This document shows, one piece after another, positions 33,615 to 42,000 of a stretch of 64,000 nucleotides of DNA. Position 1 is the stretch's first letter, and each line of letters begins with the position of its first letter. Source of the DNA: Paractinoplanes toevensis (lineage in GTDB: Bacteria > Actinomycetota > Actinomycetes > Mycobacteriales > Micromonosporaceae). The DNA is taken from positions 30,249 to 94,248 of the forward strand of contig NZ_BOQN01000024.1 in the NCBI RefSeq assembly GCF_018332695.1, read 5' to 3'. The position numbers and the translations under genes were made by a program. The notes beneath the pieces are model-generated. The model worked only from the letters and a program-made list of their open reading frames with translations, searched no databases and was not told where the DNA came from.

Positions 33615-35168
33615 GTGGATTGGTTTCTCAATGCGCAGGAGCGCGGCAACCCGGACTCCTCCATACCCACGTGGTGCGAAGGAAACACGGCCGAACCGTT
33701 AATTCACGGAATAACGTATTTTGACCGGCTGGTGTCCGAGGTGGAAAGCCTCCGCGAGGGTGACCATCTGTTCTTCACCGACTGGCGTGGCGACCCGGAC
33801 GAGCGGATGCGCGACGACGGCCCGACGGTGGCCGAGTTGTTCGGCGCGGCGGCCAAGCGCGGCGTCATCGTCAAGGGCCTGCTCTGGCGCTCCCACCTCG
33901 ACAAGTTCGCGTACAGCGAGGAGGAGAACCGCAACCTCGGCGACGACATCAACGCGGCCGGCGGCGAGGTGCTGCTCGACCAGCGGGTCCGGCGCGGCGG
34001 TTCACACCACCAGAAACTGGTCGTGCTGCGTCATCCCGGGCATCCCGAGCTGGACATCGCGTTCGCCGGCGGCATCGACCTGTGTCACAGCCGCCGCGAT
34101 GCCGCCGACCACCACGGTGATCCGCAGGCGGTGCAGATGGCCTCGGCGTACGGAAAGAATCCGCCCTGGCACGACGTGCAGCTCGCCCTGCGCGGCCCGG
34201 TGGTCGGTGCCCTTGATCTCTGTTTCCGGGAGCGCTGGACCGATCCCACCCCGCTCGACCAGCACGGCCCGATCTCCACCGTCGTCGACCGCCTCCGGCA
34301 CGCCGACCAGCACGCGGACAAGCTACCGCCGCAGCCGCCGGACCCACCCGCGTGCGGGCCGCACAATATCCAGGTTTTGCGGACATATCCGGCTATGCGC
34401 CCGCCGTACAGCTTTGCCCCGAAGGGCGAGCGCACCGTGGCCCGCGGCTACACCAAGGCGATCCGCAACGCCCGGCGGCTGGTCTACCTGGAAGACCAGT
34501 ACCTGTGGTCGACCGAGGTGGCCGACCTGTTCGCATCGGCGTTGAAGGAGAACCCGGACCTGCACCTGATCGCGGTCGTGCCCCGGCACCCCGACGTCGA
34601 CGGCCGGTTCGCGCTGCCGCCCAACGAGATCGGCCGCGAAGAGGCGATCAACCTGTGCCGCAAGGCCGCCCCCGAGCGCGTCCACGTCTTCGACCTGGAA
34701 AATCACGCCGGCACCCCGGTCTACGTGCACGCCAAGGTCTGCGTCGTCGACGACGTGTGGTGCAGTGTCGGCAGCGACAACTTCAACCGCCGCTCGTGGA
34801 CCCACGACAGCGAACTGTCCTGCGCCACCCTCGACGAGACCATGGACGAGCGGACGCCCAACTCCTGGGGGCCCCGCCGCTTCGCGCGGGACCTGCGGCT
34901 CGCGCTGACGCGCGAGCACCTCGACCGGGACGACGACCAGGGCCTGATCGACCCGCTTGATGTCGTACGGGAAATGACCGCCGCCGCCGACCGCCTGCAG
35001 TCCTGGAAGGACGGCGGCCGGAAGGGCCCGCGCCCGCCCGGCCGGCTCTTCCCGCATCAGACCGAGCGCCTGCCCTGGTACCAGCGGATGTGGGCGATCC
35101 CGGCCTACCGGCTGGCCTACGACCCGGATGGCCGCCCGTGGCGGACCCGCCGGTCGGGAACCTGGTAG
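33615..35168 (+). CDS. phospholipase D family protein
   Basis: 517 aa from GTG 33615 (VDWFLNAQERGNPDSSIP), the start typical of relatives. First HKD-type motif SHHQKLVVLRHPG with FAGGIDLCHSR (~125-160), second HAKVCVVDDVWCSVGSDN (~370-388) followed by FNRRSW, so both catalytic halves are present. Upstream, FTDWRGDPDERM is conserved in this actinobacterial group. No signal peptide. Could hydrolyse or transfer phosphatidyl groups, or cleave other phosphodiesters. The 3' end overlaps the convergent PCMT-like gene by 52 bp. Confidence 0.9.
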   Translation: MDWFLNAQERGNPDSSIPTWCEGNTAEPLIHGITYFDRLVSEVESLREGDHLFFTDWRGDPDERMRDDGPTVAELFGAAAKRGVIVKGLLWRSHLDKFAYSEEENRNLGDDINAAGGEVLLDQRVRRGGSHHQKLVVLRHPGHPELDIAFAGGIDLCHSRRDAADHHGDPQAVQMASAYGKNPPWHDVQLALRGPVVGALDLCFRERWTDPTPLDQHGPISTVVDRLRHADQHADKLPPQPPDPPACGPHNIQVLRTYPAMRPPYSFAPKGERTVARGYTKAIRNARRLVYLEDQYLWSTEVADLFASALKENPDLHLIAVVPRHPDVDGRFALPPNEIGREEAINLCRKAAPERVHVFDLENHAGTPVYVHAKVCVVDDVWCSVGSDNFNRRSWTHDSELSCATLDETMDERTPNSWGPRRFARDLRLALTREHLDRDDDQGLIDPLDVVREMTAAADRLQSWKDGGRKGPRPPGRLFPHQTERLPWYQRMWAIPAYRLAYDPDGRPWRTRRSGTW

Positions 35169-36373
35169 GAACTCGGCACCCAGATCGGGCCGGCCGGCTC
35201 CAGGGTCACCTGCCACGCCTGGAGCGGCGGGCGGCCGGCCGCCACCCAGTCGTCCAGGATGCCGGCGGCCAGCGAGGCGTAGGCCTCGGCCTCGTCGCCC
35301 CCGGCCCAGACGCTGCCGTCCGGCGGGATCACCGCGCCCGCCGAGCCGGTGCGGTCGAGCAGAGCCAGGCAACTCTGCTGGCGGCCGGGGACGGCGGCGT
35401 GCGAGGCGCGGCGGTTCCAGGCGCCGGCCGCGTACCAGAGGTCGCGGTAGTTACCCTCGGTCAGCGGCGGATCGAACCGGGGCGGGGCGTAGGAGGTCAG
35501 CTCGGCCAGGGCTGAGGCCGGTGGGGGGAACGCGCCTGGGAAGTCCGCGTTGAGTGGCCCGGACGCCTGCATGAAGCCAGCCGCGCAGATGGGCCGGCCA
35601 GTTACGTGTGGACCCCTAACGTTCGCGTCACTAACGTTCGCGTCACTAACGTTAGGGAGACTAACGTTAGTGAGACCAACGTTAGGAGCGCCAACGTTAG
35701 GAGCGCCAACGTTAGGAGCGCCAACGTTAGTGTGGCTAACGTTAGGGGCGCTAACGTTAGTGCGGCTCACTTTCAGGATCGGGTGGGTGCCGGCGTGGAC
35801 CACCGGGGCCAGCACGAAACCGTCCGGTGAAAGCTGCTCCAGCCAGTGCGGCGACACCCCGGCGATCCCCACCGTCACGATCACCCGGTCGAAACGCTCC
35901 TCCGGCAGCCCCGTGTACCCGTCGGCGTGCTCCACCCGTACACCCGCTATTCCGGCCCGGGCCAACGCCGTGCGCGCCCGGACCGCCACGTCTTTCTGCA
36001 CGTCGATGCTGGTGACCGACGCCCCGAGCGAAGCGAGGAGGGCGGCGTTGTAGCCGGTCCCCGCGCCCACCTCGAGGACCCGCAGCCCGGGCGTCACCTC
36101 GAGCGCCTCGATCATCACGGCCATCAGCGACGGCTGGCTCGACGAGCTGGTCGGGGTCCGGCCGTCCATCTTGGTCACCAGCACGTCGTCGCTGTAGACG
36201 GCGGGCAGGAACTCGGGGTCGGCCGGTCGCACCCGGGTGCCGTCGCGGCGCTGGAACCCGTCGGGCACGAACGCCTCGCGCGGCACCGACGCGAACGCGG
36301 CGGCGAGTTCCGGCGAGAGCGCGACACCGCCCCGCCGGATCTGTTCCAGGTACTCCCCGCGCGGCCCGGTCAT
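35117..36373 (-). CDS. protein-L-isoaspartate methyltransferase-like protein with inserted pentapeptide repeats
   Basis: 418 aa. PCMT core at ~1-200: RREAFVPDGFQ, DDVLVTKMDGRTPTSSSSQPSLMAVMIEAL, then motif I LRVLEVGAGTGYNAALLASLGASVTSIDV and FDRVIVTVGIAGVSPHWLEQL. At ~205-257, where homologs have a short beta hairpin, lie ten tandem [T/P/A]-N-V-[S/G]-x units (Asn206 to Asn251 in steps of five) encoded by a 15-bp minisatellite. The fold resumes ICAAGFMQASGPLNADFP and a C-terminal ~150-residue domain. PCMTs repair isoaspartyl residues; some actinobacterial relatives modify lanthipeptides, but no precursor is nearby. Confidence 0.82.
   Translation of the reverse strand: MTGPRGEYLEQIRRGGVALSPELAAAFASVPREAFVPDGFQRRDGTRVRPADPEFLPAVYSDDVLVTKMDGRTPTSSSSQPSLMAVMIEALEVTPGLRVLEVGAGTGYNAALLASLGASVTSIDVQKDVAVRARTALARAGIAGVRVEHADGYTGLPEERFDRVIVTVGIAGVSPHWLEQLSPDGFVLAPVVHAGTHPILKVSRTNVSAPNVSHTNVGAPNVGAPNVGAPNVGLTNVSLPNVSDANVSDANVRGPHVTGRPICAAGFMQASGPLNADFPGAFPPPASALAELTSYAPPRFDPPLTEGNYRDLWYAAGAWNRRASHAAVPGRQQSCLALLDRTGSAGAVIPPDGSVWAGGDEAEAYASLAAGILDDWVAAGRPPLQAWQVTLEPAGPIWVPSSYQVPDRRVRHGRPSGS
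35603..35773. repeat. 15-bp coding minisatellite with AACGTT core
   Basis: The palindrome AACGTT occurs at 35618, 35633, 35648, 35663, 35678, 35693, 35708, 35723, 35738 and 35753, exactly 15 bp apart, with degenerate outer copies at 35603 and 35768. Three adjacent units from 35693 are almost identical (CAACGTTAGGAGCGC); several carry the 8-bp palindrome TAACGTTA. It lies in frame inside the PCMT-like gene. Not a CRISPR: there are no unique spacers. Confidence 0.97.
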
Positions 36374-36432
36374 CCCCTCACCCTATGACCGATCGACGGG
36401 GATGCGGGCAGTCGTAACGTACGGCGGATACC

Positions 36433-37197
36433 GTGCGGTGCGTGAGTGAGATCGCCTGCATGCTCGGCTTCGACGTGTCCGAACCGGCCGAACTGGTCCT
36501 CCAGATCGCCGTGCCGTCCCCATCCACCGAGACGCTCTCGGTCGAGGCGGAGGAGTTGCCGGGTCGCCAGCACTATCTGCGCGCCGAGCCGGGGAAGCTG
36601 ACCGTGGAATACCGGGCGACGGTCGGCGAGCTGCCGCCGCCGGCGCCGGTCTCGCAGCTGGACCGGATCGTGGCGCTGCGGCCGAGCCGTTACTGCCCGT
36701 CGGACCGGCTCGGTGGGTTCGCCGGAAAGCAGTTCGGCTGGGCGTCCGACTCGACCGCGGCGGTGCGGGCGATCACCGAGTGGGTGCACGACCACCTGTT
36801 CTACACGGTCGGCAGCAGCGGCCCGAGCACCGACGCGGTGGACACCCTGCTGTCCGGCGCGGGGGTCTGCCGCGACTACGCCCACCTGACCGCCACTCTC
36901 TGCCGGGCGCTGGACATTCCCGCCCGGGTCGCCGCGGTGTACGCCCCCGGGTTGAGCCCGATGGACTTCCACCTGGTCGTGGAGACCGCCCTGGACGGCA
37001 CCTGGCGGGTGTGGGACTCGACCCGGCTGGCACCCCGGCAGACGCTGATCCGCATCGCGACCGGCCGGGATGCCGCCGACACCGCCCTGGCCACCACCCT
37101 GTCCGGGGTGCTCACCCTGTCCGAGATGTCGATCCTGGCGGTGGCCGACGGCGACCTGCCGATCGACGATCACACGTCCCTGGTGTCGCTGTCCTGA
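36433..37197 (+). CDS. transglutaminase-like cysteine protease-fold protein
   Basis: 254 aa from GTG 36433 (GTG 36442 also fits). Catalytic triad visible: Cys in TLLSGAGVCRDYAHLTATLCRAL (~147), His in SPMDFHLVVETAL (~180), Asp in WRVWDSTRLAP (~198). N-terminal ~90 residues form the beta domain found in this bacterial group (GFDVSEPAELVLQIAV). Family members hydrolyse or crosslink peptide amides; no signal peptide, so cytoplasmic. Divergent from the PCMT-like gene. Confidence 0.88.
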   Translation: MRCVSEIACMLGFDVSEPAELVLQIAVPSPSTETLSVEAEELPGRQHYLRAEPGKLTVEYRATVGELPPPAPVSQLDRIVALRPSRYCPSDRLGGFAGKQFGWASDSTAAVRAITEWVHDHLFYTVGSSGPSTDAVDTLLSGAGVCRDYAHLTATLCRALDIPARVAAVYAPGLSPMDFHLVVETALDGTWRVWDSTRLAPRQTLIRIATGRDAADTALATTLSGVLTLSEMSILAVADGDLPIDDHTSLVSLS

Positions 37198-37251
37198 GGG
37201 TCACTCTCCGGACGTGATCTCCCGAACACGAACGCCGTCTAGGGTCGAGGC

Positions 37252-38550
37252 ATGGTCGATCTCGTGCTGCGGTCCCGCCGCGTCGTCACCCCCACCGGGG
37301 TCATCCCGGCCACCGTCGCGGTCGCCGGTGAGAAGATCGTGGCGGTCGGGCCGTACGACGCGGAGGTCGAGGCGGGTCTGACCCTCGACGTGGGTGACGC
37401 GGCGGTGCTGCCCGGCCTGGTCGACACGCACGTGCACGTCAACGAGCCGGGCCGCACCGAATGGGAGGGTTTCGCGACCGCCACCCGGGCCGCGGCGGCC
37501 GGCGGCGTCACCACGATCATCGACATGCCGCTGAACAGCCTGCCGCCGACCGTCGACATCGAGGCGTTGAAGATCAAGCAGGCGGCCGCGACCGGTCAGA
37601 TCCACGTGGACGTGGGTTTCTGGGGCGGCGCCATTCCCGGCAATGCTGACAAATTGCCCGCCCTGCACGAGGCCGGGGTCTTCGGCTTCAAATCCTTCCT
37701 GGCCGACTCCGGCGTGCCCGAGTTCCCGCCGGTCTCCCCGGCCGAGCTGGCCACCGCCCTGAACGCCGTCGACGCGCTGTTCGTGGTGCACGCCGAAGAC
37801 CCCGGGCACCTGCACGACGCCGCCTCGTCGGCCACCTACGCCGACTTCCTCGCCTCCCGGCCGGCCGAGGCCGAGCACGCCGCCATCGCCACGGCGATCG
37901 CGGCGGCCCGGAAATCCGGCCGGCGCGTGCACATCCTGCATCTCTCGGCGGCCGGTGCGCTCCCGCTGATCGCGCAGGCAAAGGCCGAGGGCGTACGCGT
38001 GACCGCCGAGACCTGCCCGCATTACCTGACCCTGGACGCCGGTGCGATCCCGGACGGCGCCACCGAGTTCAAGTGCTGCCCGCCGATCCGCGACTCGGCG
38101 AACGCCGATCAGCTGTGGCAGGCCCTCGCCGACGGGCTGATCACCTGCGTGGTCAGCGACCACTCGCCCTGCACACCCGAGCTGAAGCGGCAGGACACCG
38201 GCGACTTCGCGGCCGCCTGGGGTGGCATCGCCTCGGTGCAGCTGGGCCTGCCGGTGATCTGGACGGCCGCCCGGGAACGCGGCTACGGCCTCGCCGACGT
38301 GGTGGACTGGATGGCACGACGACCCGCCGACCTGGTCGGGCTGTCGCAGAAGGGCCGGATCGAGGTGGGCGCCGACGCCGACCTGGTGGTCTTCGACCCG
38401 GACGACACGTTCACCGTCGACCCGCGGCGGTTGCACCACAAGAACCCGGTCACGCCGTACGCCGGAAAGGTCTTGCACGGGGTGGTCGCCAAGACCTGGG
38501 TGCGCGGGCAACTGGAGCCCACCGGCCGCTTCCTGACTCGGAAGGACTGA
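37252..38550 (+). CDS. allB: allantoinase
   Basis: 432 aa amidohydrolase that opens allantoin to allantoate. Metal and catalytic residues are visible: [18 protein letters not shown] (HxH), carboxylated Lys in [28 protein letters not shown] and [34 protein letters not shown] is characteristic of allantoinase over dihydroorotase. Allantoicase starts 4 bp downstream, so both steps are co-expressed. Confidence 0.95.
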   Translation: MVDLVLRSRRVVTPTGVIPATVAVAGEKIVAVGPYDAEVEAGLTLDVGDAAVLPGLVDTHVHVNEPGRTEWEGFATATRAAAAGGVTTIIDMPLNSLPPTVDIEALKIKQAAATGQIHVDVGFWGGAIPGNADKLPALHEAGVFGFKSFLADSGVPEFPPVSPAELATALNAVDALFVVHAEDPGHLHDAASSATYADFLASRPAEAEHAAIATAIAAARKSGRRVHILHLSAAGALPLIAQAKAEGVRVTAETCPHYLTLDAGAIPDGATEFKCCPPIRDSANADQLWQALADGLITCVVSDHSPCTPELKRQDTGDFAAAWGGIASVQLGLPVIWTAARERGYGLADVVDWMARRPADLVGLSQKGRIEVGADADLVVFDPDDTFTVDPRRLHHKNPVTPYAGKVLHGVVAKTWVRGQLEPTGRFLTRKD

Positions 38551-38553
38551 ACC

Positions 38554-39543
38554 ATGGAGGACTTCAGCACCAAGCCCGACCTCGCGTCCCGGGCCCTCGG
38601 CGGCGGCGTGGTCTTCGCCAACGACGAGTTCTTCGCCGCCGCGGATCACCTGGTCATGCCGGAGCCGCCGACCTACTCGCCGCGCACGTTCGACCACAAG
38701 GGCCAGGTCTACGACGGCTGGGAGACCCGTCGCCGGCGCAGCCTCGGCCAGGACGTGGCGATCGTCCGGCTGGGCGCGCCCGGCGTCATCCACGGCATCG
38801 ACGTGGACACCGCGTTCTTCACCGGCAACTACCCACCGCACGCGTCGGTGGACGCCCTGGCCGTCGACGGCTACCCCACGCCGGCCGCGCTGCAGGCCGC
38901 CACCTGGGTGCCGATCGTGCCGAAGAGCCCGCTCGACGGCGACACCCGCAATCTCTTCCCGGTGCACGACAACCGCCGGTTCACCCACGTGCGCCTCACG
39001 ATCCACCCGGACGGCGGTGTGGCCCGGCTGCGCGTGCACGGCGACGTGGTGCCCGACCCGACCCTGCTGCCCGAGGTGTTCGACGTGGCCGCGCTGGCCA
39101 ACGGCGGCCATGTGACCGGGTGCAGCAACATGTTCTACGGCCGCCCGCACAACATGCTCAACCCCGGGCTGGCCCGGCACATGGGCGACGGCTGGGAGAC
39201 GGCCCGCCGCCGCGTCGACGGCAACGAGTGGGCCGAGATCACCTTGGCCGCCCCCACCCAGGTCGAATTCGTCGACCTGGACACCACGCATTTCAAGGGC
39301 AATGCGCCCGGTTCGGCGTCACTGCGCGGTTCCCTGGCGGGCGGCGAATGGTTCGACATCCTGCCCGCCGCGCCCCTGACCCCGGACACTCCGCACCGTT
39401 TCCCGGTCCGGCCGGCCGACCCCGCCGACCGCGTGCGGCTGGACATCATCCCCGACGGCGGAATGGCCCGCCTCCGGGTGATCGGCCGCCCCGACCGCAA
39501 GATTCTCGAGGAAAACTTCCGCCGTCATGTCGAGGCAGGATAG
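38554..39543 (+). CDS. alc: allantoicase
   Basis: 329 aa. Converts allantoate to ureidoglycolate and urea. Two similar jelly-roll halves are obvious: YDGWETRRRRSLGQDVAIVRLGAPGVIHGIDVDTAFFTGNYPP and GDGWETARRRVDGNEWAEITLAAPTQVEFVDLDTTHFKGNAPG, each followed by F.HVRL.I.PDGGVARLRV-type strands. Starts right after allB. Ureidoglycolate lyase and urease genes are not in the window. Confidence 0.95.
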   Translation: MEDFSTKPDLASRALGGGVVFANDEFFAAADHLVMPEPPTYSPRTFDHKGQVYDGWETRRRRSLGQDVAIVRLGAPGVIHGIDVDTAFFTGNYPPHASVDALAVDGYPTPAALQAATWVPIVPKSPLDGDTRNLFPVHDNRRFTHVRLTIHPDGGVARLRVHGDVVPDPTLLPEVFDVAALANGGHVTGCSNMFYGRPHNMLNPGLARHMGDGWETARRRVDGNEWAEITLAAPTQVEFVDLDTTHFKGNAPGSASLRGSLAGGEWFDILPAAPLTPDTPHRFPVRPADPADRVRLDIIPDGGMARLRVIGRPDRKILEENFRRHVEAG

Positions 39544-39562
39544 GCCGCTCCGACCGTAGGGC

Positions 39563-40138
39563 ATGACCAAGGTAATCGCGGAAATGTCCATGTCGCTCGA
39601 CGGTTTCATCGCCGACGAGAACGACGGAATCGACGAACTCTTCGGCTGGTACGGCAACGGTGAGGTGGCCGTGCCGACCGCCGTCGAACACATGACCTTC
39701 CAGGTCAGCCCGGCCAGCGCCGAACACCTGCGCCCGGCGTTCGCCGGCGCGATCGGCGCGCTGATCTGCGGCCGCCGCGTGTTCGACCTGACCAACGGCT
39801 GGGGCGGAAAGCACCCGATCGGCTGCCCGGTCTTCGTGGTCAGCCATTCCGTCCCCGCCGACCAGCACGGCGCGGCCTTCTTCACCGACCCGCTGGAGGC
39901 CCTTTCCGCCGCCCGCAAAGAGGCCGGCGACCGCGACATAGCGGTGGCCACCCCAACAATCACCCAGCAGTTCCTCGACGCCGGCGAACTCGACGCGATC
40001 GTCGTCTCCCTGGTCCCGGTCCTGCTGGGCCGCGGAATCCGGTTCTTCGACAACCTCGCCACCACCCCGGTCCGCCTTTCCGACCCGACGGTCACCGAGG
40101 GCCGCGGCGTGACCCACCTGACTTACAACATCATTTGA
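39563..40138 (+). CDS. RibD C-terminal/dihydrofolate reductase-like protein
   Basis: 191 aa. KVIAEMSMSLDGFIADENDGIDELFGWYGNG is the standard opening of this bacterial reductase family, with LICGRRVFDLTNGWGG and DIAVATPTITQQFLDAGELDAIVVSLVPVLLGRGIRFFD. NADPH-dependent reduction of an unknown pteridine- or flavin-like substrate is likely. 19 bp after alc on the same strand, but probably unrelated to purine breakdown. Confidence 0.88.
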   Translation: MTKVIAEMSMSLDGFIADENDGIDELFGWYGNGEVAVPTAVEHMTFQVSPASAEHLRPAFAGAIGALICGRRVFDLTNGWGGKHPIGCPVFVVSHSVPADQHGAAFFTDPLEALSAARKEAGDRDIAVATPTITQQFLDAGELDAIVVSLVPVLLGRGIRFFDNLATTPVRLSDPTVTEGRGVTHLTYNII

Positions 40139-40180
40139 GTACGGCGTCGGGGCCCCAACCGCACCATCGGCGAACCCCGC

Positions 40181-40227
40181 CTACGGCGGCTGCCGCCCGC
40201 AAGCTGAGCGACCGGCCGCCGCCGTAG
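40181..40227. terminator. 10-bp stem hairpin between convergent genes
   Basis: CTACGGCGGC (40181-40190) pairs with GCCGCCGTAG (40218-40227). It sits between the reductase and HAD genes; no T-run, so a GC-type terminator at best. Confidence 0.45.
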
Positions 40228-40233
40228 CGCGCC

Positions 40234-40932
40234 TCACGCGAGAATCGTCGCAACCGCTTGCCGAAGCCCGACACCCGGCGGCGTGTGCACCAGAACGGCC
40301 GGAATGCCGACGGCTTCGGCGCCGCGAACATCGGCGACCGGGTTGTCGCCGACCATCCACACCCGATCCGGCCGGCCCATCGCCCGCACAACCCGCCGGA
40401 AGAACTCCGGGTTCGGCTTCTCCCAGCCGACACCGGCCGAGGTGAATACCGTGTCCACGTGTTCGCTCAGGCCGAGTTCGAGCACGAGCCGCTCCAACTC
40501 GGGGACGTGATTGCTGGCGATGGCGTTGCGCCAGCCGGCCGCGGCCATGGCTTGCAACGCGGGCCGGGCCTCGGAAAACACCACCCATCTGTCGACCTCG
40601 GCGAAGCGGTGCCGCATCAGCCCGGCGGCCGGTCCAGCCTGCGACGGCGGCACCCCCGCGCCGCGAAGAGCCGCCACGAAAAGAACCTCCAGTTCGGCCC
40701 ACCAGGCGTCCGGGTCGGCCAGATGCTCGTGCCCCTGGTCGTGCCGGTGCCATGGATATCCGTAGCGCAGGAAGGGCCGGATGTCGTCCAGCCCCACCGT
40801 CGGCTCGCCGCCGGCGACCTCGGCGAGGCACTGCAGCAGGCAGGTGCTCCACCGGCCCGGACGTTCGGCGAGAGTGCCCTCGAAATCCCAGAGGACCACC
40901 GGACCGGACACCCGACCAGCCTGATGGATCAT
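40234..40932 (-). CDS. HAD family hydrolase with altered motif I
   Basis: 232 aa. Motif I reads VVLWDFEGTLAE: the second Asp of DxDGT is Glu. Other motifs look normal: RNAIASNHVPEL (motif II region), GWEKPNPEFFRR (motif III Lys) and DRVWMVGDNPVADVRGAEAVG (motif IV). HAD phosphatases use that Asp as general acid/base, so activity may be changed. A GTG at 40911 is a plausible alternative start. Confidence 0.83.
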   Translation of the reverse strand: MIHQAGRVSGPVVLWDFEGTLAERPGRWSTCLLQCLAEVAGGEPTVGLDDIRPFLRYGYPWHRHDQGHEHLADPDAWWAELEVLFVAALRGAGVPPSQAGPAAGLMRHRFAEVDRWVVFSEARPALQAMAAAGWRNAIASNHVPELERLVLELGLSEHVDTVFTSAGVGWEKPNPEFFRRVVRAMGRPDRVWMVGDNPVADVRGAEAVGIPAVLVHTPPGVGLRQAVATILA

Positions 40933-40948
40933 CGGGCGGCCCGCAACG

Positions 40949-41497
40949 TCAGGGCTCGGTGGTGATGCCGGTGCGGAGCAGGGCGACCAGGTGGCGGGCG
41001 TGGGTCACGTCGGTGGTGAGGGCGGCCCCGCTGACCAGCGTGAGGACGTCGGTGGCGGTGAGGCCGGGGCGCAGGCCGGGGCGGGCGCGCTCGATCAGGC
41101 GCTCGGCGATCGACGTGATCGACGTGTGCCAGCGGTGGAACAGCGCGGTGCGGCGGTCACCGGTGCCCTCGGTCGCGGCCAGGGCCAGCGGCCGTTTCGT
41201 GGCCACGTGCACCACGAACTCGTCGAGCCAGGCGAACAGCGCGTCCACCGGATCGGCCGGCTCCAGCAGTTGCTCGCCGCGCCGGCACAGGGCGTCGACC
41301 TCGTCGGCGTAGACCGCGACGAGCAGGTCGGCGCGGGTCGGGAAGTGCCGGTACAGGGTGGCGTTGCCGACCCCGGCCCGCCGGGCGATCACATCGAACG
41401 GAACGTCGTCACCGACCTCGGCGAGCGCCTCGCGGGCGGCGGTGATCAGCCGCTCGGCGTTGCGGGAGGCGTCGGCACGCTTGCGATCCGGGGACAT
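40949..41497 (-). CDS. TetR family transcriptional regulator
   Basis: 182 aa. HTH at ~15-60: LITAAREALAEVGDDVPFDVIARRAGVGNATLYRHFPTRADLL, followed by a variable ligand domain. The ATG at 41497 sits inside the first operator copy and is preceded on its strand by a -10 TATTAT six bases upstream, so its mRNA is probably leaderless and self-repressed. Divergent from the SnoaL-like gene, its likely target. Confidence 0.92.
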   Translation of the reverse strand: MSPDRKRADASRNAERLITAAREALAEVGDDVPFDVIARRAGVGNATLYRHFPTRADLLVAVYADEVDALCRRGEQLLEPADPVDALFAWLDEFVVHVATKRPLALAATEGTGDRRTALFHRWHTSITSIAERLIERARPGLRPGLTATDVLTLVSGAALTTDVTHARHLVALLRTGITTEP

Positions 41498-41541
41498 CCC
41501 CGGATAATAACCGGGGACATCCCCGTTTTTGAAGGAGCGCC
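41488..41541. promoter_or_regulatory. twin TetR operator between divergent genes
   Basis: CCGGGGACATCCCCGG (41488-41503, perfect 7-2-7 palindrome) and a second copy at 41511-41525 lacking only the last base, 23 bp apart. Between them ATAATAA supplies -10 elements for both directions. The SnoaL gene has ribosome site GAAGGAG before ATG 41542; tetR has none and overlaps the first palindrome. Confidence 0.8.
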
Positions 41542-41937
41542 ATGACTCCCGACGACCGGATCGCCATCACCGATCTGATCAACCAGCACGGGCACCTCAC
41601 CGACAGCGGCGACTTCGACGGCCTGACCGAGCTGTTCACCGCGGACGTCGTCTACGACGTGTCCGCCCTCGGCGGTGGCACGCTCGTCGGCCTGGCCGCC
41701 GCCCGCGAGGCCGCGCTCGCCCTGGGCGACGCCAACCCGGTCGCCCACCACGTGACCAACATCGTTCTGCGCGAGACGGCCGACGGCGTCGTGCAGGCCC
41801 GGTCCAAAGGGCTCGGCATCATGGCGGACGGATCGGCCGGCAGCGTCACCTACGCGGACACCGTCGAACTGACGGCGGCCGGCTGGCGCATCACCCACCG
41901 GGTCGTCCGGCCGCGCCGCGCACCGCTACGAGACTGA
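41542..41937 (+). CDS. SnoaL/NTF2-like family protein
   Basis: 131 aa. MTPDDRIAITDLINQHGHLTDSGDFDGLTELFTADVVYDVSALGGG, then VAHHVTNIVLRETADGVVQARSKGLGIMADGS and WRITHRVVRPRR, the cone fold of SnoaL-like proteins. Members are small hydrolases, cyclases or ligand binders. Controlled in all likelihood by the divergent TetR protein. Confidence 0.87.
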   Translation: MTPDDRIAITDLINQHGHLTDSGDFDGLTELFTADVVYDVSALGGGTLVGLAAAREAALALGDANPVAHHVTNIVLRETADGVVQARSKGLGIMADGSAGSVTYADTVELTAAGWRITHRVVRPRRAPLRD

Positions 41938-42000
41938 CCCGGGTGTCGGCTCGCTGACGTTTGTGTCGCTTTTCGGCGAGTGGGTCACGATGGTGACGGC

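Noticed and set aside
35603..35773. CRISPR array
   Set aside because: Units are contiguous 15-mers with no unique spacers and lie in frame in a gene; no cas genes.
37201..39291. Long antisense open frame (696 codons) opposite allB and alc
   Set aside because: Its translation is Gly/Arg/Ala/His-rich with no domain, while the other strand encodes two complete known enzymes; a by-product of high GC.
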